Below are positions 54,355-64,000 of a DNA stretch of 64,000 nt, one piece after another. The notes beneath the pieces were generated by a model, which worked only from the letters and a program-made list of their open reading frames with translations, did not search any database and was not told the DNA's origin. Position numbers and translations under genes: made by a program. The DNA lies in the NCBI RefSeq assembly GCF_012927185.1, contig NZ_JABBGB010000003.1, positions 248,001 through 312,000 of the forward strand. Direction: 5' to 3'. This DNA comes from Pseudoflavitalea sp. G-6-1-2. Its GTDB lineage: Bacteria > Bacteroidota > Bacteroidia > Chitinophagales > Chitinophagaceae. Positions within the stretch are counted from its first letter, which is position 1, and each line of letters begins with the position of its first letter.

Positions 54355-57300
54355 ATGTCTTCAACAAAATTGCAAAGCAGGATCAACTTCGGTAAGATCA
54401 AAAACTTATCAGAAGCTCCTGACCTACTCGAAGTACAGATTCAATCTTTCAAAGAATTTTTCCAGTTAGAGACCACTCCGGACAAACGTAACATCGAAGG
54501 ACTGTTCAAGGTGTTCAAGGAAAACTTTCCTATCACCGACACCCGCAACATCTTCGTGCTGGAGTTCCTGGATTATTTCATTGATCCGCCCCGTTACACT
54601 ATCGAAGAGTGTATGGAGCGTGGTTTGACGTATGCCGTTCCCCTCAAGGCGAAACTGCGTCTGAGCTGTAACGACGAAGAGCACGTAGACTTCCAGACTA
54701 TCGTGCAGGATGTATTCCTCGGAAACATTCCTTACATGACTCCCCGCGGTACTTTCGTGATCAACGGAGCCGAGCGCGTAGTGGTAAGCCAGCTGCACCG
54801 TTCACCCGGTGTATTCTTCGGCCAGTCCATTCACCCGAACGGTACCAAGATCTATTCCGCCCGTGTGATCCCTTTCAAAGGAGCATGGATGGAGTTCGCT
54901 ACCGATATCAATAACGTGATGTATGCGTACATCGACCGTAAGAAGAAATTCCCGGTAACTACCCTCCTCCGTTCTATCGGTTATGAAACTGATAAGGACA
55001 TCCTCGAACTCTTCGGCATGGCTGATGAAGTGAAAGGAGACAGGAAATCCCTCGCCAAATACGTAGGCCGCCGTCTCGCTGCCCGCGTACTGAGAACATG
55101 GGTAGAAGATTTCGTGGATGAAGATACTGGTGAAGTAGTATCCATCGAGCGTAACGAAGTGGTTCTTGAGCGCGACACTGTGCTCGACGACGAAGCTATC
55201 GAGAACATCGCCGATATGGATGTGAAATCTGTATTCATCCAGAAAGAAGATGTAGGTGGAGATTACGCTATCATCTACAACACCCTGAACAAAGACACTT
55301 CCAACTCAGAACTGGAAGCTGTTCAACATATCTACCGCCAATTGCGCGGCGCTGATGCACCGGACGACGAAACTGCCCGTGGTATCATCGACAAACTCTT
55401 CTTCTCCGACAAGCGTTACGACCTTGGCGAAGTTGGCCGTTACAAGATCAACCGCAAGTTGAACCTTACTCAGCCGCTCGACCAGAAAACGCTGACCAAA
55501 GAAGATATCATCGAAATCATCAAGTACCTGGTTCGCCTCACCAACGCGAAAGCAGAGATCGATGACATCGATCACCTGAGCAACCGTCGTGTTCGTACAG
55601 TAGGAGAGCAGCTCTATGCTCAGTTCGGTGTTGGTCTGGCCCGTATGGCCCGTACCATCCGCGAGCGTATGAACGTACGTGACAACGAGGTGTTCACTCC
55701 GGTTGACCTGATCAATGCAAGAACCCTGAGCTCTGTGATCAACTCCTTCTTCGGAACTTCACAGCTCTCTCAGTTCCTCGATCAGACCAACCCGCTTTCT
55801 GAGATCACACACAAACGTCGTATCTCCGCACTCGGACCAGGCGGTCTGAGCCGTGAGCGCGCCGGCTTTGAGGTTCGTGACGTACACTACAGCCACTACG
55901 GCCGTCTCTGTACCATCGAAACTCCGGAAGGACCGAACATCGGTCTGATCTCTACTCTTTGCGTACACGCGAAGATCAACGAGATGGGCTTCATCGAAAC
56001 TCCATACCACAAAGTGGACAATGGTAAAGTAGACCTGAAGAAGCTCACTTTCCTCTCTGCTGAAGAAGAAGATATCGCCAAGATCGCACAGGCATCTGCA
56101 CCACTCGACGAGAAAGGTGTATTTGCTGAAGAGAAGGTCGCCAGCCGTCAGACAGGTGACTTCCCGATCCTCGATAAAGAAGAAGTGGAGTACATGGACG
56201 TTGCCCCCAACCAGATTGTGGGTCTCTCCGCTTCACTGATTCCGTTCCTCGAGCATGATGATGCCAACCGTGCACTGATGGGATCGAACATGCAACGTCA
56301 GGCTGTACCGCTGATCCGCCCTGAAAACCCGATTGTGGGTACAGGTCTGGAAGGTAAAGCAGCCCGCGACGCACGTGTTCAGATTCTCGCTGAAGGTGAT
56401 GGTGTGGTAGAATACGTAGACGGTAGTGAAATTCACATTCGTTACGATCGCTCCGACGCTGACCGTCTGGTAAGCTTCGAAGATGATCTGAGAATATACA
56501 AACTCACCAAGTTCATCAAAACCAACCAGGAAACCTGCATCAACCACAAACCTTCCGTTAAGAAAGGACAGCGCATGAAAAAAGGCGACTTCCTCACAGA
56601 AGGTTATGCGGTACAAGCTGGTGAACTGGCGCTCGGACGTAACCTGCAAGTGGCCTTCATGCCATGGAAAGGGTACAACTTCGAGGATGCCATCGTAATC
56701 AATGAGAGAGTAGCACGTGAAGACCTCTTCACTTCTATTCACATCTCTGAGTACGAACTGGAAGTTCGCGATACCAAACTCGGTGAAGAAGAACTTACAC
56801 CAGATATCCCTAACGTTTCTGAAGAGGCTACCAAAGACCTCGACGAAAATGGTATCATCCGCCTGGGTGCTGCTATCAAGGAAGGTGATATCCTCATCGG
56901 TAAGATCACTCCGAAAGGAGAGAGCGATCCTACCCCTGAAGAGAAACTGCTCCGCGCCATCTTCGGTGATAAAGCCGGTGATGCGAAAGACGCTTCTCTG
57001 AAAGCACCGAACGGTGTGGAAGGTGTGGTGATCGGTAAAAAACTGTTCCAGCGCGCCAAGAAAGACAAGAACGCGAAGATCCGCGAGAAAGCTTCTCTGG
57101 AAAAACTGGAAAAAGTACACGAGAAAAACGTGGAAGAACTGAAGGAACTGTTGATGAACAAACTGCAGTCTCTGTTGAAAGACAAGGCGAGCATGGGCGT
57201 AAACAACAACTTCGGTGAGGTGCTGATCGGAAAGGGAGCCAAATTCAATCCTAAGAATCTCGGTGGTATCGACTACCAGAACGTGAATCCGCTGGGTTGG

Positions 57301-58161
57301 ACTGGTGACAATTCAATTGACGATCAGATCAACATCCTGCTCCACAACTACAATATCAAGTTCAACGAAGAGCTCGGGCGTTACAAGAGAGAGAAGTTCA
57401 ACATCTCTATCGGTGACGAGTTACCAGCCGGCGTATTGAAACTCGCGAAAGTATATCTCGCTGTTAAGCGTAAGCTGAAAGTGGGTGATAAGATGGCGGG
57501 ACGTCACGGTAACAAGGGTATCGTAGCCAAGATCGTGCGTGCAGAAGACATGCCGTTCCTCGCTGATGGTACACCGGTAGATATCGTTCTGAACCCACTC
57601 GGCGTACCTAGCCGTATGAACCTTGGACAGATCTATGAGACTGTACTCGGTTGGGCTGGTCTGAAACTGGGTGTGAAATTCGCAACTCCGATCTTCGACG
57701 GTGCTACTGTAGATGAGATCGCTGAGAACATCGCAAAAGCAGGTCTGCCAACCTATGGCCACACATACCTGCACGACGGTGAAACCGGCGAGCGCTTCCA
57801 CCAGAAAGCAACCGTAGGTGTGATCTACATGATCAAACTGCACCACATGGTAGACGATAAGATGCACGCACGTAGCATCGGGCCATACTCTCTCATCACG
57901 CAACAGCCGCTCGGTGGTAAAGCCCAGTTCGGTGGTCAGCGTTTCGGTGAGATGGAAGTTTGGGCACTCGAAGCATACGGTGCTTCAAACATCCTCCAGG
58001 AGCTGCTCACTATCAAATCTGATGATATCATCGGCCGTGCGAAAACCTATGAGGCGATCGTTAAGGGTGATAACATTCCGAGAGCGGGCATTCCGGAATC
58101 TTTCAACGTACTCGTACACGAGTTGAGAGGTCTGGGTCTGGATCTGAGGTTTGAGTCGTAG
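54355..58161 (+). CDS. rpoB: DNA-directed RNA polymerase subunit beta
   Basis: A 1268-residue beta subunit. The rifampicin-binding region (about residues 465-500) reads [31 protein letters not shown], cited by its key parts [19 protein letters not shown] and SALGPGG. The residues equivalent to E. coli Ser512, Asp516, His526 and Ser531 are unchanged, so the strain should be rifampicin-sensitive. Later regions include the conserved [10 protein letters not shown] and the C-terminal [27 protein letters not shown]. It is transcribed from its own promoter because the rplKAJL unit ends upstream. Confidence 0.99.
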   Translation: MSSTKLQSRINFGKIKNLSEAPDLLEVQIQSFKEFFQLETTPDKRNIEGLFKVFKENFPITDTRNIFVLEFLDYFIDPPRYTIEECMERGLTYAVPLKAKLRLSCNDEEHVDFQTIVQDVFLGNIPYMTPRGTFVINGAERVVVSQLHRSPGVFFGQSIHPNGTKIYSARVIPFKGAWMEFATDINNVMYAYIDRKKKFPVTTLLRSIGYETDKDILELFGMADEVKGDRKSLAKYVGRRLAARVLRTWVEDFVDEDTGEVVSIERNEVVLERDTVLDDEAIENIADMDVKSVFIQKEDVGGDYAIIYNTLNKDTSNSELEAVQHIYRQLRGADAPDDETARGIIDKLFFSDKRYDLGEVGRYKINRKLNLTQPLDQKTLTKEDIIEIIKYLVRLTNAKAEIDDIDHLSNRRVRTVGEQLYAQFGVGLARMARTIRERMNVRDNEVFTPVDLINARTLSSVINSFFGTSQLSQFLDQTNPLSEITHKRRISALGPGGLSRERAGFEVRDVHYSHYGRLCTIETPEGPNIGLISTLCVHAKINEMGFIETPYHKVDNGKVDLKKLTFLSAEEEDIAKIAQASAPLDEKGVFAEEKVASRQTGDFPILDKEEVEYMDVAPNQIVGLSASLIPFLEHDDANRALMGSNMQRQAVPLIRPENPIVGTGLEGKAARDARVQILAEGDGVVEYVDGSEIHIRYDRSDADRLVSFEDDLRIYKLTKFIKTNQETCINHKPSVKKGQRMKKGDFLTEGYAVQAGELALGRNLQVAFMPWKGYNFEDAIVINERVAREDLFTSIHISEYELEVRDTKLGEEELTPDIPNVSEEATKDLDENGIIRLGAAIKEGDILIGKITPKGESDPTPEEKLLRAIFGDKAGDAKDASLKAPNGVEGVVIGKKLFQRAKKDKNAKIREKASLEKLEKVHEKNVEELKELLMNKLQSLLKDKASMGVNNNFGEVLIGKGAKFNPKNLGGIDYQNVNPLGWTGDNSIDDQINILLHNYNIKFNEELGRYKREKFNISIGDELPAGVLKLAKVYLAVKRKLKVGDKMAGRHGNKGIVAKIVRAEDMPFLADGTPVDIVLNPLGVPSRMNLGQIYETVLGWAGLKLGVKFATPIFDGATVDEIAENIAKAGLPTYGHTYLHDGETGERFHQKATVGVIYMIKLHHMVDDKMHARSIGPYSLITQQPLGGKAQFGGQRFGEMEVWALEAYGASNILQELLTIKSDDIIGRAKTYEAIVKGDNIPRAGIPESFNVLVHELRGLGLDLRFES

Positions 58162-58230
58162 TGCTGGTTACACGATAACCCCCGTGTGAGTTGAATTTGA
58201 ATTATTAAAAAAGAAACTGAAAACTATAAT

Positions 58231-61200
58231 ATGGCTATCAAAAAAGATAATCGTCCCAAAGCCACGTTTTCTAAGATCACCATCGGTCTCGCTTCTCCTG
58301 ATTCCATTCTGGAGCGCAGCTATGGCGAAGTGCTGAAGCCTGAGACCATCAACTACCGTACGTACAAACCTGAGCGTGATGGTTTGTTCTGCGAGCGCAT
58401 CTTCGGACCTGTTAAAGATTACGAGTGTGCCTGCGGTAAGTATAAGCGTATCCGTTATAAAGGCATTGTCTGCGACCGTTGCGGTGTGGAAGTAACTGAG
58501 AAGAAAGTTCGCCGCGAGCGCATGGGCCACATCAAACTGGTAGTGCCTGTTGTACATATCTGGTATTTCAAGAGCCTTCCCAACAAAATCGGTTACCTGT
58601 TGGGCGTAAGCTCCAAAAAACTGGAGACCATCGTTTACTATGAAAGATTTGTAGTAATTCAGGCTGGTATCCGCGACGACAAATTCAAAACCGGTGACCT
58701 GCTCACTGAAGAAGAATATCTCGAAGTACTGGAAAATCTCCCTAAAGAGAACCAGTATCTGCCTGATGAAGATCCGCAGAAATTCATCGCGAAGATGGGT
58801 GCTGAAGCCGTTCACGACCTTCTCGGCCGTATCGAACTGGATTCGCTCTCTTTCGATCTCCGCAATGCTGCTGCCACTGAAACTTCTCAGCAACGTAAAG
58901 CAGATGCCCTCAAGCGTCTGAGCGTTGTGGAAGCTTTCCGTGAAGCCAACGGCCGCATCACCAACCGCCCTGAGTGGATGGTAATGCAGTACATCCCTGT
59001 AATTCCACCGGAACTGCGTCCGCTCGTTCCTCTGGATGGTGGCCGTTTCGCATCTTCCGACCTGAACGATCTCTACCGCCGTGTGATCATCCGCAACAAC
59101 CGTCTGAAACGTCTGTTGGAGATCAAGGCACCAGAGGTGATCCTGCGTAACGAAAAACGTATGCTGCAGGAAGCCGTTGACTCACTGTTCGACAACAGCC
59201 GTAAATCAAATGCGGTGAAAGCTGAAGGTGGTCGCGCACTGAAATCACTCTCCGATGTACTGAAAGGTAAACAAGGTCGTTTCCGTCAGAACCTGCTCGG
59301 TAAACGTGTTGACTATTCCGGTCGTTCTGTAATCGTGGTAGGCCCTGAGCTGAAACTCCACGAGTGCGGTCTTCCGAAAGATATGGCTGCTGAATTGTTC
59401 AAACCATTCATCATCCGCAAACTGATTGAAAGAGGTATCGTAAAAACAGTGAAATCTGCCCGTAAACTGGTAGACCGCAAGGAAGCTGTTGTTTGGGATA
59501 TCCTTGAAAATATCCTGAAAGGTCACCCGGTGATGCTCAACCGTGCCCCAACACTGCACAGGTTGTCTATCCAGGCCTTCCAGCCTAAACTGATCGAAGG
59601 TAAAGCAATCCAGCTCCACCCGCTCGTGTGTTCTGCGTTCAACGCCGACTTCGACGGTGACCAGATGGCGGTTCACGTTCCACTGAGCAATGCCGCTGTA
59701 CTGGAAGCCCAATTGCTGATGCTTTCTTCACACAACATCCTCAACCCGCAGAACGGTTCTCCGATGACCCTGCCTTCACAGGACATGGTACTCGGTCTCT
59801 ACTACATCACAAAAGGTAAGAGATCTACAGAAACCGAGAAGATCCGCGGAGAAGGAAAAGCATTCTACAGCGCTGAAGAAGTGATCATCGCTCACAACGA
59901 AGGCACTGTTGAACTGCACGCTCACATCAAGGTGAAAGCAGTTGTTCGTCTCGATGATGGCACACTCGTAAAAAAACTGATCGACACCACTGTAGGTCGC
60001 GTACTGTTCAACCAGTTCGTACCAAAAGAGGTTGGTTATATCAATGCACTGCTCACCAAGAAATCTCTCCGTGAGATCATTGGCGACATCATTACCATCA
60101 CCAACGTTCCTAAAACAGCGAAGTTCCTGGACGATATCAAGCAGCTCGGTTTCCGTACTGCCTTCCAGGGTGGTCTGTCGTTCTCTATCAATGACCTGAT
60201 CATTCCTTCTATCAAAGAAGAAGTGCTCGATAACGCGAAAGGTGAAGTAGATGAGGTTTGGGACAACTATAACCTCGGTCTGATCACCAACAACGAACGA
60301 TACAACCAGATCGTAGATATCTGGAGCCGTGTGGATACCCGCATCACGGAAACACTGATCCGTGAGCTGGCAACCGACAAACAAGGCTTCAACTCCGTAT
60401 ACATGATGCTTGATTCCGGAGCCCGTGGTTCCAAACAACAGATCAAGCAGCTTTGCGGTATCAGAGGTCTGATGGCTAAACCAAGAAAATCAGGTTCTAC
60501 CGGAAGTGAGATCATCGAAAACCCGATCCTCTCCAACTTCAAGGGCGGTCTGAACGTATTGGATTACTTCATCTCTACCCACGGTGCCCGTAAAGGTCTT
60601 GCGGATACGGCCCTTAAAACGGCTGATGCCGGTTACCTCACCCGCCGTCTCGTAGACGTTGCTCAGGATGTGGTAATCACAGAAGAAGATTGCGGAACAC
60701 TGCGTGGTATCGCTATCTCAGCACTGAAAGACAATGAAGAAATAGTAGAGCCGCTGTACGATCGTATCATCGGACGTACATCACTCCACGATGTATACAA
60801 CCCTGTTAATGAGAAACTGATCGTTGCTGCCGGCAGCCAGATCACAGAGCTCATTGGCAAGGAAATCGAAGAAGCAGGTATCGAAACCGTTGAGATCCGT
60901 TCTGTACTCACCTGCGAAAGCAAACGCGGTGTGTGCGTAAGATGTTACGGTAAAAACCTTGCCTCCGGAAACATTGCACAGAAAGGTGACGCCGTAGGTA
61001 TCATCGCTGCGCAGTCGATCGGTGAGCCTGGTACACAGCTTACCCTCCGTACCTTCCACGTGGGTGGTGTTGCGGGTTCCGCTTCAATCGAATCTTCACT
61101 TCCTGCCAAATTCGATGGTACCATTCAGTTCGACGGTCTGCGTACTGTAACAACTGAGAACAACGAAGGCGAGAAGATCCAGATCGTAATCGGCCGTACA

Positions 61201-62520
61201 GGTGAATTGCGTATCATGGATGTGAAGAACGATCGTCTCCTCATCACCAACAACATCCCTTACGGTGCAACACTGCTGGTGAAAGATGGTCAGACAATCA
61301 AGAAAGGTGAGCCGATCTGCACATGGGATCCGTTCAACAACGTAGTTGTTGCCGAGATCGCTGGTAGCATCAAATTCGATAACGTAATCGACGGTATCAC
61401 TTACCGCGAAGAGGCCGACGAACAAACCGGTCACCGCGAAAAAGTGGTTATCGAAACAAAAGATAAGAACAAGATCCCGACCCTCGTAGTAGAAGGCAAA
61501 GAGGTGAAACTCTATAACCTTCCTGTAGGTTCACACATCGTAGTGGACGAAGCAGAAGAAGTACGTGCCGGTCAGGTACTGGTGAAGATCCCGAGAACAC
61601 TGCGTATGCAGCGAGATATCACGGGTGGTCTGCCACGTGTAACCGAGCTCTTCGAAGCACGTAATCCGGGTAACCCCGCTATCGTGTGCGAAATCGACGG
61701 TGTGGTTAGCTTCGGCGTAATCAAACGTGGTAACCGCGAAATCGTGGTAGAAGCGAGAGATGGTATCGTAAGAAAATACCTCGTTCCGCTCACACGTCAG
61801 ATCCTCGTTCAGGACGGTGACTTCATCAAAGCGGGTGCTACATTGTCCGACGGACAGGTTGCTCCTGGCGATATCCTCTCCATCAAAGGACCATTCGCAG
61901 TACAGGAGTACGTTGTGAATGAAATCCAGGAGGTTTACCGTCTGCAGGGTGTAAAGATCAACGACAAACATATCGAAGTAATCGTTCGTCAGATGATGAA
62001 GAAGGTTGAGATCATCGACCCAGGCGATACACGCTTCCTCGAGGAAGACCTCGAAGATCGTATCGACTTCATCGAAGAGAACGACTGGATCTACGATAAG
62101 AAAGTGATCACCAACGCCGGCGAAAGCACCAAGCTGAAAGCAGGTCAGATCGCCAGCCTGCGCGAGATCCGTGAAGAAAATTCACTCCTCCGCAGAACCG
62201 ATAAGGCAGCTGTAGAGTACAGAGATGCAAATCCTGCTACTTCTCACCCTGTACTGCTCGGTATCACCAAAGCATCACTCGGAACACAAAGCTGGATCTC
62301 AGCTGCATCGTTCCAGGAAACCACCAAAGTACTGTCTTCTGCAGCCATCCAGGGTAAAACAGATGACATGCTCGGTCTGAAAGAGAACGTGATCACTGGT
62401 CACCCGATCCCAGCCGGTACTGGTCTCCGCGACTTCGACAACATGGTTGTAGGTAGCAAAGAAGAATACGAGCTGCTGCAAACCACCCGCGAAGCCATGA
62501 GCTTTGATGACGAAGAATAA
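58231..62520 (+). CDS. rpoC: DNA-directed RNA polymerase subunit beta'
   Basis: A 1429-residue beta' subunit. The N-terminal zinc-binding module has [20 protein letters not shown], with cysteines in CxC and CxxC pairs. The catalytic magnesium site is NADFDGDQM, with Asp473, Asp475 and Asp477. A second zinc site has [16 protein letters not shown], and the trigger-loop and bridge-helix regions are present. It follows rpoB after 69 nt and ends at an intrinsic terminator. Length is normal for Bacteroidota. Confidence 0.99.
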   Translation: MAIKKDNRPKATFSKITIGLASPDSILERSYGEVLKPETINYRTYKPERDGLFCERIFGPVKDYECACGKYKRIRYKGIVCDRCGVEVTEKKVRRERMGHIKLVVPVVHIWYFKSLPNKIGYLLGVSSKKLETIVYYERFVVIQAGIRDDKFKTGDLLTEEEYLEVLENLPKENQYLPDEDPQKFIAKMGAEAVHDLLGRIELDSLSFDLRNAAATETSQQRKADALKRLSVVEAFREANGRITNRPEWMVMQYIPVIPPELRPLVPLDGGRFASSDLNDLYRRVIIRNNRLKRLLEIKAPEVILRNEKRMLQEAVDSLFDNSRKSNAVKAEGGRALKSLSDVLKGKQGRFRQNLLGKRVDYSGRSVIVVGPELKLHECGLPKDMAAELFKPFIIRKLIERGIVKTVKSARKLVDRKEAVVWDILENILKGHPVMLNRAPTLHRLSIQAFQPKLIEGKAIQLHPLVCSAFNADFDGDQMAVHVPLSNAAVLEAQLLMLSSHNILNPQNGSPMTLPSQDMVLGLYYITKGKRSTETEKIRGEGKAFYSAEEVIIAHNEGTVELHAHIKVKAVVRLDDGTLVKKLIDTTVGRVLFNQFVPKEVGYINALLTKKSLREIIGDIITITNVPKTAKFLDDIKQLGFRTAFQGGLSFSINDLIIPSIKEEVLDNAKGEVDEVWDNYNLGLITNNERYNQIVDIWSRVDTRITETLIRELATDKQGFNSVYMMLDSGARGSKQQIKQLCGIRGLMAKPRKSGSTGSEIIENPILSNFKGGLNVLDYFISTHGARKGLADTALKTADAGYLTRRLVDVAQDVVITEEDCGTLRGIAISALKDNEEIVEPLYDRIIGRTSLHDVYNPVNEKLIVAAGSQITELIGKEIEEAGIETVEIRSVLTCESKRGVCVRCYGKNLASGNIAQKGDAVGIIAAQSIGEPGTQLTLRTFHVGGVAGSASIESSLPAKFDGTIQFDGLRTVTTENNEGEKIQIVIGRTGELRIMDVKNDRLLITNNIPYGATLLVKDGQTIKKGEPICTWDPFNNVVVAEIAGSIKFDNVIDGITYREEADEQTGHREKVVIETKDKNKIPTLVVEGKEVKLYNLPVGSHIVVDEAEEVRAGQVLVKIPRTLRMQRDITGGLPRVTELFEARNPGNPAIVCEIDGVVSFGVIKRGNREIVVEARDGIVRKYLVPLTRQILVQDGDFIKAGATLSDGQVAPGDILSIKGPFAVQEYVVNEIQEVYRLQGVKINDKHIEVIVRQMMKKVEIIDPGDTRFLEEDLEDRIDFIEENDWIYDKKVITNAGESTKLKAGQIASLREIREENSLLRRTDKAAVEYRDANPATSHPVLLGITKASLGTQSWISAASFQETTKVLSSAAIQGKTDDMLGLKENVITGHPIPAGTGLRDFDNMVVGSKEEYELLQTTREAMSFDDEE

Positions 62521-62561
62521 TTACCTGAAAGGATGAATAAAGCCTGATGGTACATATAATC

Positions 62562-62600
62562 AAGAGTAGGGAGCATTCGCTTCCTACTCTTTTGTTTTTT
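62562..62600 (+). terminator. Terminator of rpoBC
   Basis: AAGAGTAGGGAGC pairs with GCTTCCTACTCTT around ATTC (one G-U), followed by TTTGTTTTTT, 42 nt after the rpoC stop. Confidence 0.9.
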
Positions 62601-62610
62601 ACCATTACTT

Positions 62611-62669
62611 CGGGAGCGCCCCGTCGCTCGCGTCTCGCGAGTGATTCATATTTCTTCGCCTCCGGCGAA
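62611..62669. repeat. GC-rich double hairpin, REP-like
   Basis: Just after the rpoC terminator, the sequence contains CTCGCG-TCT-CGCGAG (62627-62641) and TTCGCC-TCC-GGCGAA (62655-62669), two tight hairpins with three-base loops, plus GGGAGCGCCCC upstream. Such closely spaced GC-rich palindromes look like REP-type elements. No second copy was noticed in the window, so repeat status is unproven. Confidence 0.4.
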
Positions 62670-62738
62670 AACTTTTGGTGTTAAAACTTTTAACAATTTT
62701 CTTTTATCTCAAGAACCTATCTTGCAAAAAAGCTTTAG

Positions 62739-63338
62739 ATGAGAAATATCTCTACTATTTTAAGTGTACTGGCCCTCGTTCTGATCGGCGTTCTGTTCTA
62801 TCTGCATTTCAGTGGAAATAAAGGAACGAAAAAGGTTTCCGATGAAGGCACCAAAGCCGCTCAGCATGATTTTAAAATCGCTTATTTCGATATAGACTCT
62901 CTCCAGAACCACTACGAATATTTCAAAGATGTACTGGAGCAAATGAAGAAGAAAGAATCTTCGATGAATGCTGAACTGAACCAAATGAACAATCAGTATC
63001 AGCGCCGCGTACAGCAACTGCAGGCAGAGATCCAGGCGAAAGGCCAGGGTGTAACGCAGGCAGATGAACTCAAAGCACAAAACGAACTGCAAACCATGCA
63101 GCGTAACTTCGGTGAGCGCAAAGCCTCTCTCGAACAGGATATGCAGAAAACACAGGTAGAGAACATGGCTACGCTCAGAAAAACTGTAGAAGATTATCTG
63201 AAGGAATATAACAAAACAAAAGGTTATGCGTTCATCCTTTCATATGAGCCCGGCCTGCTGATGTACTACAAAGATTCTCTGTACGACGTAACCGGAGACC
63301 TCATCAAAGGACTCAACGAGCAGTACAAAAAGAAGTAA
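62739..63338 (+). CDS. OmpH/Skp-family periplasmic chaperone
   Basis: A 199-residue protein with an N-terminal signal or anchor segment (about residues 5-24) and a long helical hairpin typical of Skp/OmpH. It begins with the core strand KIAYFDIDSLQNHYEYFKD, followed by a Lys/Gln/Glu-rich coiled coil (QLQAEIQAKGQGVTQADEL) and the C-terminal GYAFILSYEPGLLMYYKDSLYDVT. Skp-like chaperones guide outer-membrane proteins through the periplasm. It stands between rpoC and a permease gene, apparently as a separate unit. Confidence 0.9.
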   Translation: MRNISTILSVLALVLIGVLFYLHFSGNKGTKKVSDEGTKAAQHDFKIAYFDIDSLQNHYEYFKDVLEQMKKKESSMNAELNQMNNQYQRRVQQLQAEIQAKGQGVTQADELKAQNELQTMQRNFGERKASLEQDMQKTQVENMATLRKTVEDYLKEYNKTKGYAFILSYEPGLLMYYKDSLYDVTGDLIKGLNEQYKKK

Positions 63339-63425
63339 CCAACAAGAAAGGACCCAGACCAACTGACCACGCTGCTCGACCAACGGACAACACCAAAACC
63401 CTTATCAATCTAACGACTGCTTATT

Positions 63426-64000
63426 ATGGCTGAACAAACCTCATTCAAACCGAGCCTCGGTTTGCTGGATGCTACAATGATTGTGGCAGGATCAATGATC
63501 GGTTCCGGCATCTTCATTGTTGGAGCCGATATCACCCGCAACGTAGGAAGCGCAGGCTGGCTTATCGCCGTCTGGCTGATCACCGGATTCATGACCCTCA
63601 CAGCAGCCCTCAGTTACGGAGAATTGAGCGGCATGTTCCCCAAAGCAGGTGGACAATACGTTTTTCTGAAAGAAGCCTACAATCCGTTGTTAGGCTTTTT
63701 ATATGGATGGAGCTTTTTTGCCGTGATCCAAACAGCCACCATCGCCGCGGTTTGCGTGGCATTCGCCAAGTTCGCGGCTTACCTCATTCCCTCGCTAAGT
63801 GAAGATCTTGTTGCATTCTCGATAGGTAGTTTTAAAGTCTCGCCGGCCCAGCTGGTGGCCATCGGAATAACCATCATTCTCACTTACATCAACACAAGGG
63901 GAGTGAAAGAAGGGAAGATCATCCAGACCTCTCTCACCCTGATAAAACTGCTCAGCCTTTTCGGCCTCATCATCTTTGGTTTCATCATGGCTGATGGTGC
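63426..64000 (+). CDS. APC-family amino acid permease (N-terminal part, runs off the window)
   Basis: The first 191 codons of an amino acid/polyamine/organocation transporter. It opens MAEQTSFKPSLGLLDATM, followed by the hallmark VAGSMIGSGIFIVGADI helix 1 break, then GELSGMFPKAGGQYVFLKEAYNP and GFLYGWSFFAVIQTATIAAV. Four to five spans are visible. This matches the LAT/amino acid exchanger group of the APC superfamily. Substrate cannot be predicted from this part, and the window ends mid-gene. Confidence 0.92.
   Translation, partial: MAEQTSFKPSLGLLDATMIVAGSMIGSGIFIVGADITRNVGSAGWLIAVWLITGFMTLTAALSYGELSGMFPKAGGQYVFLKEAYNPLLGFLYGWSFFAVIQTATIAAVCVAFAKFAAYLIPSLSEDLVAFSIGSFKVSPAQLVAIGITIILTYINTRGVKEGKIIQTSLTLIKLLSLFGLIIFGFIMADG

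Overview
The window is chromosomal DNA from a member of the Bacteroidota, most likely family Chitinophagaceae (Chitinophaga, Niastella or Pseudobacter type). The basis is the protein families present (DUF6263 lipoproteins, PorV/PorQ-like and C25/PorU2-like type IX secretion proteins, GH92 mannosidases, a CcmB-CcsA-CcmD set) and repeated promoters of the Bacteroidota form (TTTG or TTG, about 19-22 nt, TAnnTTTGC). No plasmid, phage, CRISPR array or insertion sequence was seen. The assignment is inferred from gene content; no database search was made.

Layout. 1-2.0 kb: minus-strand cytochrome c maturation genes (ccmB, ccsA/ccmC, ccmD-like) leading into the first codons of a glutamate dehydrogenase. 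2.0-6.2 kb: a tandem pair of DUF6263 lipoproteins and an unknown exported protein. 6.2-8.9 kb: thymidine kinase, an unknown conserved protein and Kdo transferase. 9.0-17.8 kb: a nucleotide-sugar block (DegT aminotransferase, UDP-glucose dehydrogenase, UDP-glucuronate decarboxylase, UDP-HexNAc dehydrogenase, RfbB, RfbC, RfbD, glycosyltransferase) supplying UDP-glucuronate, UDP-xylose, a UDP-HexNAc uronate and dTDP-rhamnose for a surface glycan. 17.8-21.7 kb: an ECF sigma factor, a putative anti-sigma membrane protein and a Spy-like protein, then a LytTR protein, a VOC protein and an arylamine N-acetyltransferase. 21.7-23.0 kb holds almost no coding sequence. 23.0-24.5 kb: tRNA-Gln and tyrS. 24.8-31.0 kb: a PorV/PorQ-like porin followed by a 1689-residue C25-type peptidase of the PorU2 kind. 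31.2-36.6 kb: carbamoyltransferase, DUF5989, SxtJ-like and SGNH proteins plus a GT-C-like membrane protein. These four families match those of sxtI, sxtK, sxtJ and sxtL in the cyanobacterial saxitoxin cluster. 36.6-39.1 kb: ribE, rpsU, a Xer-type recombinase and hpf.

39.5-62.6 kb is the universal translation and transcription block: tRNA-Thr(UGU), tRNA-Tyr, tRNA-Gly, tRNA-Thr(GGU), tuf, tRNA-Trp, secE, nusG, rplK, rplA, rplJ, rplL, rpoB, rpoC. It keeps the same order as the thrU-tyrU-glyT-thrT-tufB-secE-nusG-rplKAJL-rpoBC region of Escherichia coli. It is broken twice. Between nusG and rplK sits 2.9 kb with a Lys/Ala-rich histone-like gene on the other strand. Between rplL and rpoB sits 6.8 kb with a LacI-type regulator and two GH92 alpha-mannosidases. 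A perfect 20-bp palindrome lies just downstream of the predicted GH92 promoter and is the likely operator for that regulator. The window ends with an OmpH/Skp-like chaperone and the start of an APC-family permease.

The two most interesting items are the sxtIJKL-like carbamoyl/SGNH module in a Bacteroidota genome and the self-contained, LacI-controlled GH92 pair inserted into the ribosomal-RNA polymerase gene cluster.
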